Assembly (NCBI RefSeq): GCF_040869045.1
Contig: NC_090322.1
Location: 181,225,477-181,289,476, forward strand
DNA length: 64,000 nucleotides
Reading direction: 5' to 3'
Source: Eurosta solidaginis
Lineage: Eukaryota; Arthropoda; Insecta; Diptera; Tephritidae
The notes below the pieces were generated by a model. The model searched no databases. It worked only from the letters and a program-made list of their open reading frames with translations, and had not been told where the DNA came from. Shown here piece after piece: positions 9,925 to 21,744 of the stretch (position 1 is its first letter; every line of letters begins with the position of its first letter). The position numbers and the translations under genes were made by a program.

Positions 9925-11150
9925 GGTTAGGTTGAACTGGCCGGTCCATGAAGACCTCACATATACTGAATGCGTCGTAGTGTTTCCAGAAGTTTATTTT
10001 ATCGACCAAACTGAAAAAACCCTATCAAAAACCAGGACCCATGTTATAAAATAGCTCCGTCCTTTTGGCAAATACTTGAAGCTTTCTAAGACCTATGCCA
10101 CTTGCTGCTTCTAGATCTGACAGCTGTATCACTGCTAATAGCTAAAGTTTTAGCCTGGCAAGCGCAGGGCATTAGCACAAAACGTGCTCGATCGTTTCCG
10201 TATCCGTACTTCCTTCATCTGCTATCACTGACCAAGCCTAATTTAAAGGCATGTGACGCCAGAGGGTAGTATCCAGTCAGAATACCCGTCATAAGTCTCT
10301 TTTTTAATGACAGAAGCAACTTTGTTAGTCTAAGGATGTAAGACCTACACATAATATTCGATACTTTACAGTCCCGCGGACCACGCCTTTCCCGCTTGGT
10401 CGATCATGTGCACCTCTTGCCTTCTCTTAATCTCACCAAATCTAATTGGGACATCTACGGAGCAAGCTTCAAGGGATGCGCCCTTTTTATCTAGTTCATC
10501 TGCTTTTTCATTCTCATCTATTCCCATATGACCTGGGACCCAATTTAGATGTATGCTTTTCTCTGTCCAGATTCTCTCCAGAGACTGCTTACCCTCAAAT
10601 ACACTTAAAGATGCTGTGCTATACGAGATTATTGCCTTAATTGCTGCTTGGCTGTCAATATAAAAGTTAACACGGCTGCAGCTTAAGCTATTCTCTTCCA
10701 GTGTTTTTACTGATTTGGTTACGGCTGATACTTTCGCTTGGAAAACGTTACAGTGATCTGGCAACTTGTAGGATCTGTTTTTTTTTCCGGATCAGCACAG
10801 TATATCGCAGATCCTACTCCTTCCACTACTTTGGAACCAACTGTGTACACATGTATCACTTCGTCCGCCATTTGAGCACCTTTTCCCCAACCATCCACCT
10901 CTATTGTGGCTTTAAAAGCCCCCTCTAAGCACAGATAGGGAGTCAGGTAGTCTGTTTGTCCTGTAATTGGTGACGCTATACTACTATGGCCGTATGGTCT
11001 GCGCTCAAGCTGCCCTGAGGCTCTGAGCCTCTGCATGTCGCCTATAATTTTTTGAGGCATTTTTGTGTGGCTTTCCACCATTATATAACTTATATAAGTG
11101 GATGAATTTGGAAGACCTAAAGAAAGTCTTTGAGCTTTTATTCGTTGCAA
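9925..11150 (-). pseudogene. LOA-type retrotransposon 3' fragment (RNase H region)
   Basis: On the - strand the 3' end, GGCCAGTTCAACCTAACC, lies at 9925-9945. Upstream come the RNase H domain (VYTVGSKVVEGVG, VFQAKVSAV, FYIDSQAAIKAI, WVPGHMGIDENEKADEL) and the RT tail. The same family is at 48862-53323. Catalytic Asp of YTDGSK is Val here and Glu of FQAE is Lys, so the RNase H is dead. Relative to the 49-kb copy the segment between VESHTK...GMQ and LRASGQLERR is deleted by about 70 codons, and the frame shifts near 10770. Confidence 0.8.
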
Positions 11151-12159
11151 TAGTTTCTATCTGAAAAAAGTTTGTATAGCTCATCATTTAACTTTATGCA
11201 ATACACCCCATTGACATCAATAACTTTTCTCTAGAATACCCTAACTACCATCCCATCTTCCTTGAGACTGGTTAGGGTTAGAGATTTATAGATGTGGTGT
11301 TTGTTCGTCGCGAAAATATTGTGAAAATCTGGTAGTTTGTAGACTTATCTACTCTGATATCGTAGAGAATGGTCCGATAAGTATGTTGAGCTCGGGATCC
11401 CCCTTTAGCTTAAATGTGATGTGGACAAACTATTTGTTGCATCCATTTTACACGCTTTTAATGATTTTTAGCAGCGATATTGCCATTTTCATAACGTGAG
11501 ACTTGTATAGCGGACTTATTCATATTTGGTTATCGGAGATCGAAATATTGGCTTCGTAATCTCCCTTATGTTATGTATGTAGCAGTTGAGGGAAATGTTC
11601 CTCCATAACTTCAGTTTGCCACCGATCGTATTTTACCTATCCATTTCATCTGAAGGTCTCTTGCAGGTAGCAAACTTTTTGATGGGATTTGTATGCGTGT
11701 ACATATGTATGTCCAAAAACTTACTTACATTTACTTATATTTTCGAATATGCAGTTTTTCAATGTTTGTCTGCTAAATCTATTAGTTTTAATCAAAAGTA
11801 TTTACAATAAATAATTAATTTCGAAATGATGACACCACTTGTGACCACAACCCCATGAAGTTTATTTAGGTGGTTTTAAAATTTTTATAAGTATGCAAGG
11901 AACGAAACCGCAAAATTGATTAAACGGTTAACAAGTCAAACTTTTTTGCCATAAGTTCTAAGTTTTTGCCTTAAAGTTTTTAACTTAGCTGAGCTATCAG
12001 TTCTTAATCTTAAACTCGATTGAAAACAAAACCACAAAAGTTTAACCCAAATGCTGGAAATCTAAAAATAAAAAATTTCATTTGTGAAAAGTGCTGGAAG
12101 TCGGATCCTTCGCCACAATTATTTGTTGTATATATGGACTGTTACGATTTTGTTATACA
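11151..12159. other. No supported feature
   Basis: AT-rich sequence with no frame over 75 codons and no recognised repeat end. Confidence 0.4.
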
Positions 12160-12251
12160 GATGTCATAGCTCTGTGGGTAAAGATGTCATAGCTCTGTGG
12201 GTAGAGCGCAAACGCTCTGATCCTTAGCACTTCGAATCGAAACCTGCCGAC
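12160..12251 (+). repeat. tRNA-like repeat with a duplicated 5' half
   Basis: ATGTCATAGCTCTGTGGGTA occurs twice in tandem (12161-12180 and 12184-12203), followed by GAGC and, about 30 nt on, CTTCGAATCGAAACC. This resembles an A box (TAGCTCNGTGGGTAGAGC) and a degraded B box (GGTTCGAATCC). The anticodon arm cannot be folded convincingly, so I read it as a tRNA pseudogene or SINE head and not a functional tRNA. Confidence 0.35.
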
Positions 12252-12299
12252 GGTGTGCACAATTTTTTATTCCTCTAGTATATGAAGACTTCTCAGCTT

Positions 12300-12430
12300 T
12301 GAAGTTGAAACCAAGTTCTGCGAGCTACAGCTCATCATTATACCTCCTTCGATACAAGCCGTCGTCATCACGGATAGAACTATATACCTTCCGGAGAAAT
12401 TTTCTTTCGAACACTCCAAGAACCGCATAC
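12300..12430 (-). pseudogene. RTE-like reverse-transcriptase C-terminal fragment
   Basis: The reverse strand reads GVFERKFLRKVYSSIRDDD then GLYRRRYNDEL and a stop. This is the segment just after the polymerase in RTE-type elements. About 40 codons remain, with no continuation downstream. A related scrap is at 7619-7813. Confidence 0.55.
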
Positions 12431-14529
12431 GCGGGGTTGATGCATGCTCTTTACCAACTCCGCTACCGAATGTCAAAAATATCGGCGCGTTACTAAATTG
12501 TCTGCTCTTTTAAAACTGTCTAGGCCATTTATTGTTCATCTCGAAAATTGGTCCGATATGATCGAAAGGGATATCAAGGGATGCGCATCACTCCCAGTTA
12601 TAAAAATCCAATTGCACACTTTCATACCGTTCAAAAGTTATTTGAGAAATCAGGGTCTTTCAATGCCGACTTAACACTAACACAATTATATAATAAATTT
12701 AAATATTTTTTCAAAAAATTAATAAAGTACAATGAATTTAAATAAAGTGTCCCAATTCGAACATGTTTGCAAATTGTCCTCAAGTTGTTAAAAAAGCAAG
12801 TTACCCGAAACAGGTGCCGAATTGTATATCCCGATTGGCTGAAAGAATAAGCGAAATCAGTGATGCAAAATCCTTTAGTAGGCTGCAGTGGTTTAAATTC
12901 TCCTTTGAAATGATTCTCAGCTCATACTTAAGTTGCATATACATATCTTCAACACGTATGAGAAGGGTTTGAAAAATCACTTTATTTGCTGAACTAAACA
13001 CTTCATCATTCAACACCCAAGTCTCTCGGTTTGACATTTCCTATAGTTGGCGGCTCTATCCCCAACTAGTCCCTTGGAGTGAATCACATTGCATATAGCC
13101 TATCAACCATGTTTAAATATGACCACCACGTGACAGCTTCTGTTACAAATGTGAATACGGAGGCACATTTTTTAGTTCCTCGCAAGAACACTTAAAGTGG
13201 TGAAGCAAAAGCTTTCTCAAAACAGTGGAACAAATGACCGGGTGTTCTACTTATGTAGGGGATAGTCGAACTAGCCTGAAAACTGAAGGCGGACATCCAT
13301 AATGAGCTCTTTTATCATAAGGCCGGAAACGAAGAGTATTGAGGTCAATATATGGAACATAAACGTCTGCCAATTTTGGAGTACATTTTAGGACTTTTGT
13401 CGACGGTCCTTGTAAAGTTTAAATTATATAGATGCGCCAAGGATTATACGATTTTCACCCATGTGTTACGCAATGATATCCACTTAGACTGCTTATGAAT
13501 TCGATGGCGGCATCCTTGGCCGAATAGTTACTCCCTAACGTTTCAATGTGTTTTTTGGTGTAGCTCGGAAGCATAGCGCGACAAAAACATCCACCAGAGA
13601 GTCTTCGGAGCTATACCTAGAGCTTCTAGGAAGGTAACGTCGACGAAGGTATGCGTTCGAAGTCGCAGTCCTATGGATTCTGTTCTGTCATATGGTGTAA
13701 GCGCCAGGATACTTGGTAGCGACTGGTGGTCGCGATTGCTACTATTCGCACGTCGGGAATTGTAGCTCTTAAAAACAGCCGAAAAAACTGAAGGTGCCCT
13801 TTGGCACAATCAACAATAAGCCAGCATTGATACTAATCGTTATAGGTGTGCCACGAGAGTCATGACTATTTGTACATAATTTATAGCAACCGCAAGTCGC
13901 CTTTGTGCGTGACCAGCATGTAGCCACAAATGATTTAAGAAATCGTGCCGACGACGGATATTAGAGTCAGCCCAGAACATCTCCTTCGGTGAAACTACGC
14001 TAAAAAAGTGTGACCATTTAAAGTATTTCTCCCTCTCTCTGCAAGGAGCTACTCCCGAAAATTTTGAAGGACCCACGAGATTTTGAGGCAAAAACCGCGG
14101 ATTTTTCCGAAATGGCCGAAACGTCGATTTCCTTAAATACATATAAATAAAACAAGTTAATGATATTGTTTCAGATCGCCAAACATATCATTGACGTCAG
14201 CATTATGTTTCCATATTCATTAGTTGTGGACAATGTGATACTTTGAAGTCCAGCAATTCAATTCAGAGGCTTACGCCGATCAATTTGTAGGCGCGCCGGC
14301 CACGCCGCCGCCGCCGCCGATTAGGTGACCGGTGTAAACCTCTACCAGGTAGCCATTATCGTTCCTGCATTTTACGTTAGTTAGAGATAGAGAAAAACTT
14401 CCTTGTTTCAAATTAATCAGTATCAAAAAAGCTTTTGATTGGAAAATCGACGTGACGCCGTCAAGGATATGTTGAAATTTGGCACGAAGGTTTCTTTGTT
14501 ATTATATATACACTTTATGAAATTTAACA
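12431..14529. other. No supported gene
   Basis: Frames of 60-100 codons occur on both strands (for example 13543-13809 and 13840-14142, both -), but none shows a known motif or plausible splice partners. A GCC-rich spot lies at 14295-14320. Confidence 0.4.
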
Positions 14530-14925
14530 CAATTATGTTGACATTTCACCTCGATATGAAAATTAAAGAACTTTTGCAAATGTCCGCCCGTCAGCACGAT
14601 AACTTGAGCAAATATTGAGATATCTTCACTAAATTCGGCATACGGGATTATCTGGACCCAGAGCGAAATCGGATGATAACCAAAATTACCGATATCGATA
14701 CCGAAAATTAAAAATTATATATTTCAAAAACGAATACCGCTAAGCTTATGAAATTTGTTAGGTGGATGGGTTTTATGACGCAAAATATAAATGGTGGCCT
14801 GGCACCACCCACATTTAGAAGAAGAAAATTTGCAAGCCGTAAATCAAAAGCCGTTAAAGATATTACATTGAAATTTGGCAGCGACACTATCGTTACCAAA
14901 TTATATAGACTGAGACCACGTCCAC
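14530..14925 (-). repeat. Decayed DINE-like (Helentron) fragment
   Basis: Read on the - strand, the block has the order seen in the 3' body of the elements at 53.4-54.1 and 63.2-63.9 kb: a GTGCCAGGCCACC block in place of GTGCCACGCCCAC, TTTTGCGTCATAAAACCCATC in place of TCTGCGTCATAACG, and CCGTCAGCACGATAACTTGAG in place of the GACGGAC repeat segment. It is strongly diverged. Confidence 0.5.
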
Positions 14926-15080
14926 TTTTCCTAAACGTCTAACCTTAACAAAGTTTTGCAAAAAATCTATGGTATTTAACTACATTTGACTGATATTTTA
15001 CCAACAACAGCCTTTAAGTGCATATCTGGGTATGTAATGATCGGCTTCACCCGAGTCTATATTACTGTGAATTTCCTAAG

Positions 15081-16065
15081 GCCCGGTTTTCAGTACAAGT
15101 TCAACTCAGTTTGTCAGTTAAACTATGCTTAACCTTATTCTGCAGTTTTTCAGTCTACTTTAACTGAAATTTAAGCTGAGCTTAAGCGGCCGATCTGGCA
15201 GGGTTAAACTCTAGTTAACCTATCAGTTATTTGCGTTCATTCGAAATGGCGTCGAATATACCCAACAAGCATTTGGGCTTGAGTCCCATTAGAGCTCATG
15301 TTGATAACTAGTCATACTTCTAAAATCTCAAGAGTTGTTTCGAAACAGTGGCTCAACTCGAGGATCATAGCGTACTCAGCAAAAGAGGGATTGTTTTATA
15401 AAACAAAAAATGCTATTACTTAAGTTGAACAAATTTTATTCCCAACTTGTGGTTCTCTAACAGGACTCGAATGTAAGATTCCATACCACATTATTTTCAC
15501 GAAAATAAAATACATATAATTTATTTTTGATTAATTACGCTTCATTACTGCTATCAACCAGGTGTTTATTTCTTACAATAAACAGCTATGGGTTTTTGGT
15601 GGTACTTCCTTGGAGATTTTGTTTTCAACTCCAGCTCAACTCGATATCCAATGTAGGATATCAACTGGAGAAATGCGTTGAATATTCATTTGAGAACTTT
15701 ACATTGCTCAAAATCCCTCAAAAGTCGGAAATTAATTTAAGAATGACGTCTTAAGGAATGTTTCGACATTGGAAATTCGAGAACTATACATTTTACAAAA
15801 TTTCTCAAAGGTTGGATAGTGATTGGAGAGTGATGTTGGCTATCGACTAGAGAAATCTGGTTTAAGAATAATGAAATAATGATGTTGGATATCACCCCCG
15901 GAACTAGATATATTTTGCGGAGAAATTTGTTTTCCATGTTTGTTGGGTAAACAAAATCCAGCTGTTGCCGTATCTACAAATTATCTACATAGATAATAAA
16001 AAACCAAAGTTGCCGCGAAAAAAAGCCTAGCCCAAGGCGGCTTTAAACTGTGACTGAAAAACTGG
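15081..16065. repeat. Possible MITE with weak inverted ends
   Basis: The left end GCCCGGTTTTCAGT and the right end ACTGAAAAACTGG are inverted matches with imperfect extension inward. The interior has no coding frame. No clear target duplication was found, so the boundary is uncertain. Confidence 0.3.
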
Positions 16066-16899
16066 TCAGTAATTTAACTGTTTTTGTCATTTGTCAAGTA
16101 TTTATAGTTCGTAGGTGTGTGAGCAGATATTGTCAAAATGGATGTTTGTGTATGTGTATGTGCTGCGTGTTCATTCAGAACCGAGGGTGGTTTTTACTGA
16201 TGGATTTGTGTGGCTGACTGAGGCAGGTAGAAATCAGTTATTCTAGTAGTTTTACCTTCTTTTGTAAAATTGGGAGAAATCGATTGGACGCCATGTTCAT
16301 GTCCGTCCGTTAACATGATAACTGGAGCAAGAATTTAGATATCTTTTTAAAAAAAGTTTCTTTAAGTTTCAACATTCACAAACTTTGCCATATATTTAGA
16401 TCCTGTTTCACTCCTTTTAGTTAAGCCCCTAAGAAAACATTTAGGAACATTGTTTCTAGGGCAGTAATGGTATTTAAGATCTCGTATAAATGTACATGTT
16501 AAAGCACACAGCTGTTTTTATGATGTTTCGTTTCGTCCGAACTAATATTTCCCAACTTCATTTATTAAACTTGTTTTCATATTTTTATTTAAAAGTCGTA
16601 ATCGGAACCGATGCTAATTTTAAAGAACCAAACAGAAACCGTTTCATAAAGTGAAACCAGAAAGTTATTTGAAATCTGTTGCATTACTTGAGTGCAATAT
16701 ATTTTGTGAAACAAGCCGAAAGCAGAGGACACTTAAATGAACAAAGCTTATAGACGTACATGCATGCCTGTACACCAGGGGCGTCGTTATATGATCGGAT
16801 GCCCATTTAATCTGGTCATGGATTTTAAAGTAGTAAAGAGTGAACATTTTTGGTACTATTTTGCTATTTTTTTACTACTTCTGTAAAAACAATAAGGAT

Positions 16900-17262
16900 G
16901 AAATCGAGAAGGGAGAGTAAAAGAAGTTGGAGGGAAGTCGGAAGAGTAAAGGGAACAAATGGAATAGGGACAGTGAGGGCAAAATTAAGGATAAGATGTT
17001 AACAGAAAAAGTAAGAATAACATAAGGGTGAGATTAAAAATAATAGTGCGAGTAGGACTTTGACTTAGATAAGAGCAAGAGCAGGAAGAGTAAGAGGAAA
17101 GGAAGATTGACGGAAGAATGATAGGGAAATTCATGTGACCAAAAAAAAGGTAAACTGGAAAAAGCAGAGGAAAAGGGGAAATAAAAGAGTAAGAAGGAGG
17201 TGATATAGTGGAGAGGCAGATAGATATATAGAGAAAGGCAAAACAACGTCTGTCAGGTTTAA
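16900..17262. repeat. Purine-rich repeat ending in a GTCTGTCAGG motif
   Basis: A 340-bp purine-rich (AGGAAGAG-type) stretch followed by ACAACGTCTGTCAGG. A similar purine-rich stretch followed by ACACCGTCTGCCTGGTCTGC is at 28925-29245, so both are probably copies of one interspersed repeat of unknown class. Confidence 0.35.
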
Positions 17263-17446
17263 GACTGGCAGTATTTCATTTAGCTCTAAATGTTTTCAGA
17301 GTTAGCTAGAACTGTTTAAAATAAAGATATAAGACAAATACGCCCCAATCCGGTTGGGAGAAATCAAAAGGAGGCAGGACGTGCATATGATCCATCAAGG
17401 AGGAAAGGCGTAGAGAGAAGATCGGTGCTGAAAATTTTATAAAATC

Positions 17447-17850
17447 ATGTCCAAATCCTACGATATTAGACACACAAAGTGGCTTATATCTCTGAAGAGA
17501 GAAGACCAAAGCACTGCCTTCTGGCCTCACAAGCTTATAAGTTGGCCCTCGACATTAACAGCAGATGTGGGAAGTGCGAGCTGTGGGAATAAACGATCGA
17601 GCACGTTCTGTGTTCGTGTTTTGCGTTCGTTAGGTCAAGGCTCCAGCTATAAGGGCGGCAGAGTTGACAGGTATTGAGGCAGGAAACAAGCTAGGTCCAG
17701 AAAAATTCTAGTACTTGCCTACAACATAAGTCCTGGCAACTGATTGGGGTTCTTATGTATGTTTGGTCGTCAAACAAATTCTGATAGCACTATGGACACA
17801 GTCAGTCTATGTGAAGTTTTATTGACCGGCCAGTTTAACCTAACCTAAGC
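17447..17850 (+). pseudogene. LOA-type retrotransposon 3' tail fragment
   Basis: The + strand carries remnants of LSLKREDCRLMTG (here LISLKREDQSTAFW) and of the CCHC region that ends ORF2 (ATCGAGCACGTTCTGTG), then the 3' UTR ending in GACCGGCCAGTTTAACCTAA. It matches the end of the element at 53000-53323 but has several frameshifts. 5' truncated. Confidence 0.7.
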
Positions 17851-19025
17851 GAAAGACTTTTTTGTGCCATCAGGCAAATCTATACGCTTTGAATTTTTAA
17901 AGCGTCGTTGCTGTAAAACCTCTTTCGCTATATATTTTTACACCATTCAGTTCCGTTCCGTTCCATTCCTTTGACTTAAACATTGTCATTTCCTGGATGA
18001 ATGGAAATAATGCCCGCAGGCCTTCCTTCATATACAAAAAGGAAATAATTCCCGGCCACAAAGGAAAGACTGACCACAGGCAAAGTTTTCCTGTATCTTT
18101 TTTACTTCCTTTATATTATGTTGGTTGAATGTGTGTCCGCTTTTCTTACAAATCTTGCAATCGATTTTTAAGTAACTTCTCATTGAGCGACAAACGTGAA
18201 GCTTTACACATAGATTAGAACACCGTGACAATGCAACAAAAGGGGAAAAAATCCGTTAGGTGATGCACGGATCGAAATAATTAAATAAGAATTTGAAAAA
18301 TTTCAAACCAGTTTTTAAGTAACTTCTCGATGAGCTAGAGACTTAAAATTTAAAACTGGATTCAGAGGTCGATGCCAGGCGATGACGCGATACAAAATGA
18401 TTCGCTGAGGGCGCACGGACTGAGATATTTAGAAAAATGAAACGGAACGGAGGGAATTTTGGGATTGATTTTTATGTAAGTTCTCATTGAGCTACAAGCG
18501 TAAAACTTAACAGATAGGTTAAGACGCCGAGAAAATGTAAGAAAAGGAGAAAAAAAAGTAAAAAAATTTTAAGCACTTCCTTTATATAAATGGACAAAAA
18601 TCAGCGAAAAATTTCTCCTTATATAAAGACATATTCTGGCTAAACTTTGATTTTTAAATTTTGACATAGAAATTGCAAAAATATTTATGAGAAGTAAAAA
18701 TATAATGGATATATGGAGCGGGAGAATACCATTGCTAGGCGAAGTTGTTAAGAGACGATTCGTTCGTCTGAGCTATCGTTGGCAATACAGAATGATGCCC
18801 TAGTTCTCGTAAGAAAAATACTGAAATCTCGAATATATTTTCGGAACTCAAATAATTCTATAACCCGTAATTCTACAATCAAAAGTGAGCACAGGTAGCC
18901 TATTTCCGTCGTTTTCTGAAGCCAGTTATATTTGCATCTCATAGAATAAATACGAGATATTTTGATTCAAGTCCAGTTTAAATATGGTTTTCTTAAGCTC
19001 AAACAGTGTCTAAATTCCTTTGGTG
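17851..19025. other. No supported feature
   Basis: AT-rich; a segment with TTTTTAAGTAACTTCTC...GAGC recurs three times (near 18165, 18312 and 18470), so an old short tandem structure exists here. No gene seen. Confidence 0.35.
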
Positions 19026-19500
19026 CCCCCTAAGGTGCGGTATCCAAATCGCACGAGAACGCTCAAGAAATTTTTTTATGTTCTTCTTGTAGGCCAATTT
19101 TGAAATTTTTTTATTTGAAAGTGTGTTTTCGTTTTTATTATTCATATTACTTTTAAAATTTTTTTCCGAGATGCATGCGGCAAATATAAATTTAAGCCTG
19201 CAAGTATTTCTTGAGCATTTCTCGTCTCTTGAACGCAGAACGCATCTGCCTCCGAATTCCAGCCATCGCTAACGCTAAAACTCTATCGCCAAAAATTTCT
19301 AAAACAGTATCAAGTGCGCAGAAAAGTATGCAACATTTAGTACCATATGGTCATAAGGAATAACTGTCTAAGTCCTATGTAAAAGTATAGCAGTTTGGCT
19401 ATTTTCTGCGTACTTGATACTGTTTTAGATATTTCCTGCAATGCAGTTTTAGCGTTAGAGAAGGTTGGAATTTGGCAGCTGGATACCGCGCTTAAGGCTC
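19026..19500. repeat. Fold-back (MITE-like) repeat
   Basis: Inverted arms: TAACGCTAAAACT...CTAAAACAGTATCAAGT...GCAGAAAA near 19268-19326 is mirrored by TTTTCTGCGTACTTGATACTG...AGTTTTAGCGTTA near 19402-19457. The outer ends CCTAAGGTGCGGTATCCA (left) and TGGATACCGCGCTTAAGG (right) also pair. No coding frame lies inside. Confidence 0.5.
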
Positions 19501-20532
19501 GATGGCCTGAGGTGACAGCCTCATTAACCTCACGGATAAGACGACACTGCGAAATGCATACCTTCAAAACTTAAATAACCACTCCCCACTGCACGGATGT
19601 TTGAATTAGTGACAATCGTGAATATTTTAAATGTCAAGATGATGCCTTGCACATGAGATCATTTGAGACAACACATCGGCTATAGAAAATTCCAAAAACC
19701 CATGTACAACAATATAAACATATATATGTAGATATTACATGCATACACCTATAAGTATTGTTTTGCAATGATCGGCCAATAATGCATTTTTGACTATACA
19801 TAAAAACCGGCACAAAAATATTTATACATATTTTCTTATTATTTGTACTAAATGCTTGGACACATGATTAGTTAGTTCGCGATAGTAGCATCACTTCTAT
19901 TGCTGATGTTGTAATCATTACAGTGCCATTGGCGGGATCTTCATGCTGTTGTTGTGTTGACCACAATTCAATTGTTGTTGTTTAAGACCGTTGAAATTGC
20001 TGTTGAACAACAACAGAGTAATTTGTTAAAATTGAAAAATTTGAATGCCTAAATTAGTACTAATACCAATGTAAGTTTTAAACGAGTCATACATAAATAT
20101 GTTCGTTAAGTTGGTTCTTAAAAAATCAAATGAACGCTTTTTTCAGTTTCAAACACTCAAGCGGTAATGCATCGGTCAAATATGTAATATATAGGTCTGG
20201 GTTTGTATTGAACGCGGTTAAATCAGGTCAAAGACCAGACTACCCCATGAAGACACGCGATCAAAATTTACCGTTTATAACTTCAAAAATCGATTTCGGT
20301 TGGTAGATATGAAAAATAATTTTAATTATTTGGGTTTTTGTAGGGTAATCTGAAATTTTACCCTTGGGCGACATGCCTTAACCGTCTCCAATCGGTACCA
20401 AAATGTATATAATGCATAATTTTTTGTAAAAGTAGGTTTTTTTGATGGGAAATCTCAAAACTAAAAACATTTTTTTTTTGAGGTTTTTTGATATTTTAAA
20501 ATGTTATGTTGCATATCTGCATAGCATGAAAA

Positions 20533-20650
20533 TTATATCAAATGGAATCTGCAATTGTTGGTTTCGTTGTAACAGAGCGATACTCCATATTTTTTGCAAG
20601 TCGTTTGTGTATATCCGGTGCACTTTGGATACTTGCATCGCATACGATTC
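20533..20650 (-). pseudogene. piggyBac-like transposase, C-terminal zinc finger remnant
   Basis: In another - strand frame: RMRCKYPKCTGYTQTTCKK then GVSLCYNETNNCRFHLI and a stop. The spacing CxxxxC...C...C...C...H fits the C-terminal Cys-rich DNA-binding domain of piggyBac transposases. It lies immediately after the N-terminal piece, with a frame change at the junction. Confidence 0.6.
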
Positions 20651-20663
20651 GTCGTCAAGAAGG

Positions 20664-20942
20664 TCAATGACCGAATTGGTCTTTACGTATTGGCTGTGGT
20701 GGTACGTGCTGCGACGAAGCTTTCAATGATTTGACTCTGAACAAAACTGGAGCGCTATCATAGCATTCGACGTTTTCATTTTCACAATCTGGAGCTTCGC
20801 TTTCGCTTTCCTCCGTGGCTATATCCTCAATATAGTCAGGATCCCCAAGGTTGTCATCACTTGAAAACTCTTCATCATGCGAACTGTCCAGATCTTCCAA
20901 AATTTTACTTATTTCAGCGGAATTCAATCGTCTCGTCGACAT
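20664..20942 (-). pseudogene. piggyBac-like transposase, N-terminal remnant
   Basis: About 92 codons: MSTRRLNSAEISKILEDLD followed by an acidic stretch (EEFSSDDNLGDPDY, EESESEAPDCENE). This acidic N-terminus is typical of piggyBac-derived transposases, which use a DDD catalytic core to move DNA to TTAA sites. The core is absent; the frame ends at 20664, just at the deletion junction. Confidence 0.6.
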
Positions 20943-21539
20943 TCTAAGTGAGAGAACCCCGAAAAAATTGTCTATGAAATATACTATTTCTCATCTGTAT
21001 TAGCACTTTGTTGCATTACTGCAACAGTTTGCAATTTCTACAGTTACTTTGGCGATGATGCCTGAAGTAATTTCAAACAAAAATGTTGCAGATGCGCAAC
21101 ATATATAAGTGACTGCAATTATAACTACACGAAGGAAAATAAAGTAAATAGAAAATTATGTTTCATAACTGCAACACGGCACTGTGAAGGGTTAAACTTT
21201 GGCCACAGTATTATCGTTTGAAGGAGTGAGACTGAAAAAATCGGTCATTATTAAGGACCACCCTTATACTGCATACATACATGTATAAATATATTCAAGT
21301 AGGTAGCCATTTGTTTACGCTATCTAAATTTAATTGGTTAATTTAAATTTTGTCGTGTGAATAACTTAATTCCGTTGAGTAATTATTATTGAAAAATATT
21401 AATCATGAATCTATGTGCATTAGGATACTTCACCAAAAATGTGGCGAATTTCGTATCGAAACAATTTATTAGTTCTAATCCGACTTAGGCAGAATTCATG
21501 GAGCAGCAGTCTTAAGTATCTGGCCACCGTGGTGTGGAG

Positions 21540-21650
21540 GTATAAAACATGTAGGTCCCCGTCCCACCAATCTGTGGGAAAATTAAAAAGTAGCACTACG
21601 CATATTGGAAGAGAAACTCAGCCTATGTCTCATCGGAGGCATAAAATGTT
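21540..21650 (+). mobile_element. tRNA-derived SINE, 5'-truncated body fragment
   Basis: ATAAAACATGTAGGTCCCCG, then AAATTAAAAAGTAGCACTACGC and TTGGAAGAGAAACTCAGCC, match the 3' half of the complete SINE at 55801-56165 (read on its - strand). The tRNA-like head is lacking. Confidence 0.65.
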
Positions 21651-21744
21651 TTCAAGTTTATGGTTCCGATTACGCTTAGCTTAGATTGAACTGGCTAGTC
21701 TGGTAGTATCTCACATATATTGTTATAAGACTGGCACATGATCT

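Larger units (their letters stand above)
20357..21195 (-). mobile_element. Internally deleted piggyBac-like transposon
   Basis: On the - strand the 5' end reads TTAACCCTTCACAGTG (21195 downward): a TTAA target plus CCCTT terminus, as in piggyBac elements. An N-terminal transposase exon (20942-20664) and a C-terminal Cys-rich finger (about 20650-20533) follow directly. The whole catalytic DDD domain is missing between them. The other end is less sure: CCCTTGGGCGACA begins near 20357 beside TTTA instead of TTAA. Non-autonomous. Confidence 0.65.

Noticed and set aside
12183..12251. Functional tRNA gene
   Set aside because: A-box-like and B-box-like words are present but the arms do not pair well and the 5' half is duplicated.
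13543..14142. Two - strand frames of 88 and 100 codons
   Set aside because: No recognisable domain, no good splice sites and composition like the flanks.
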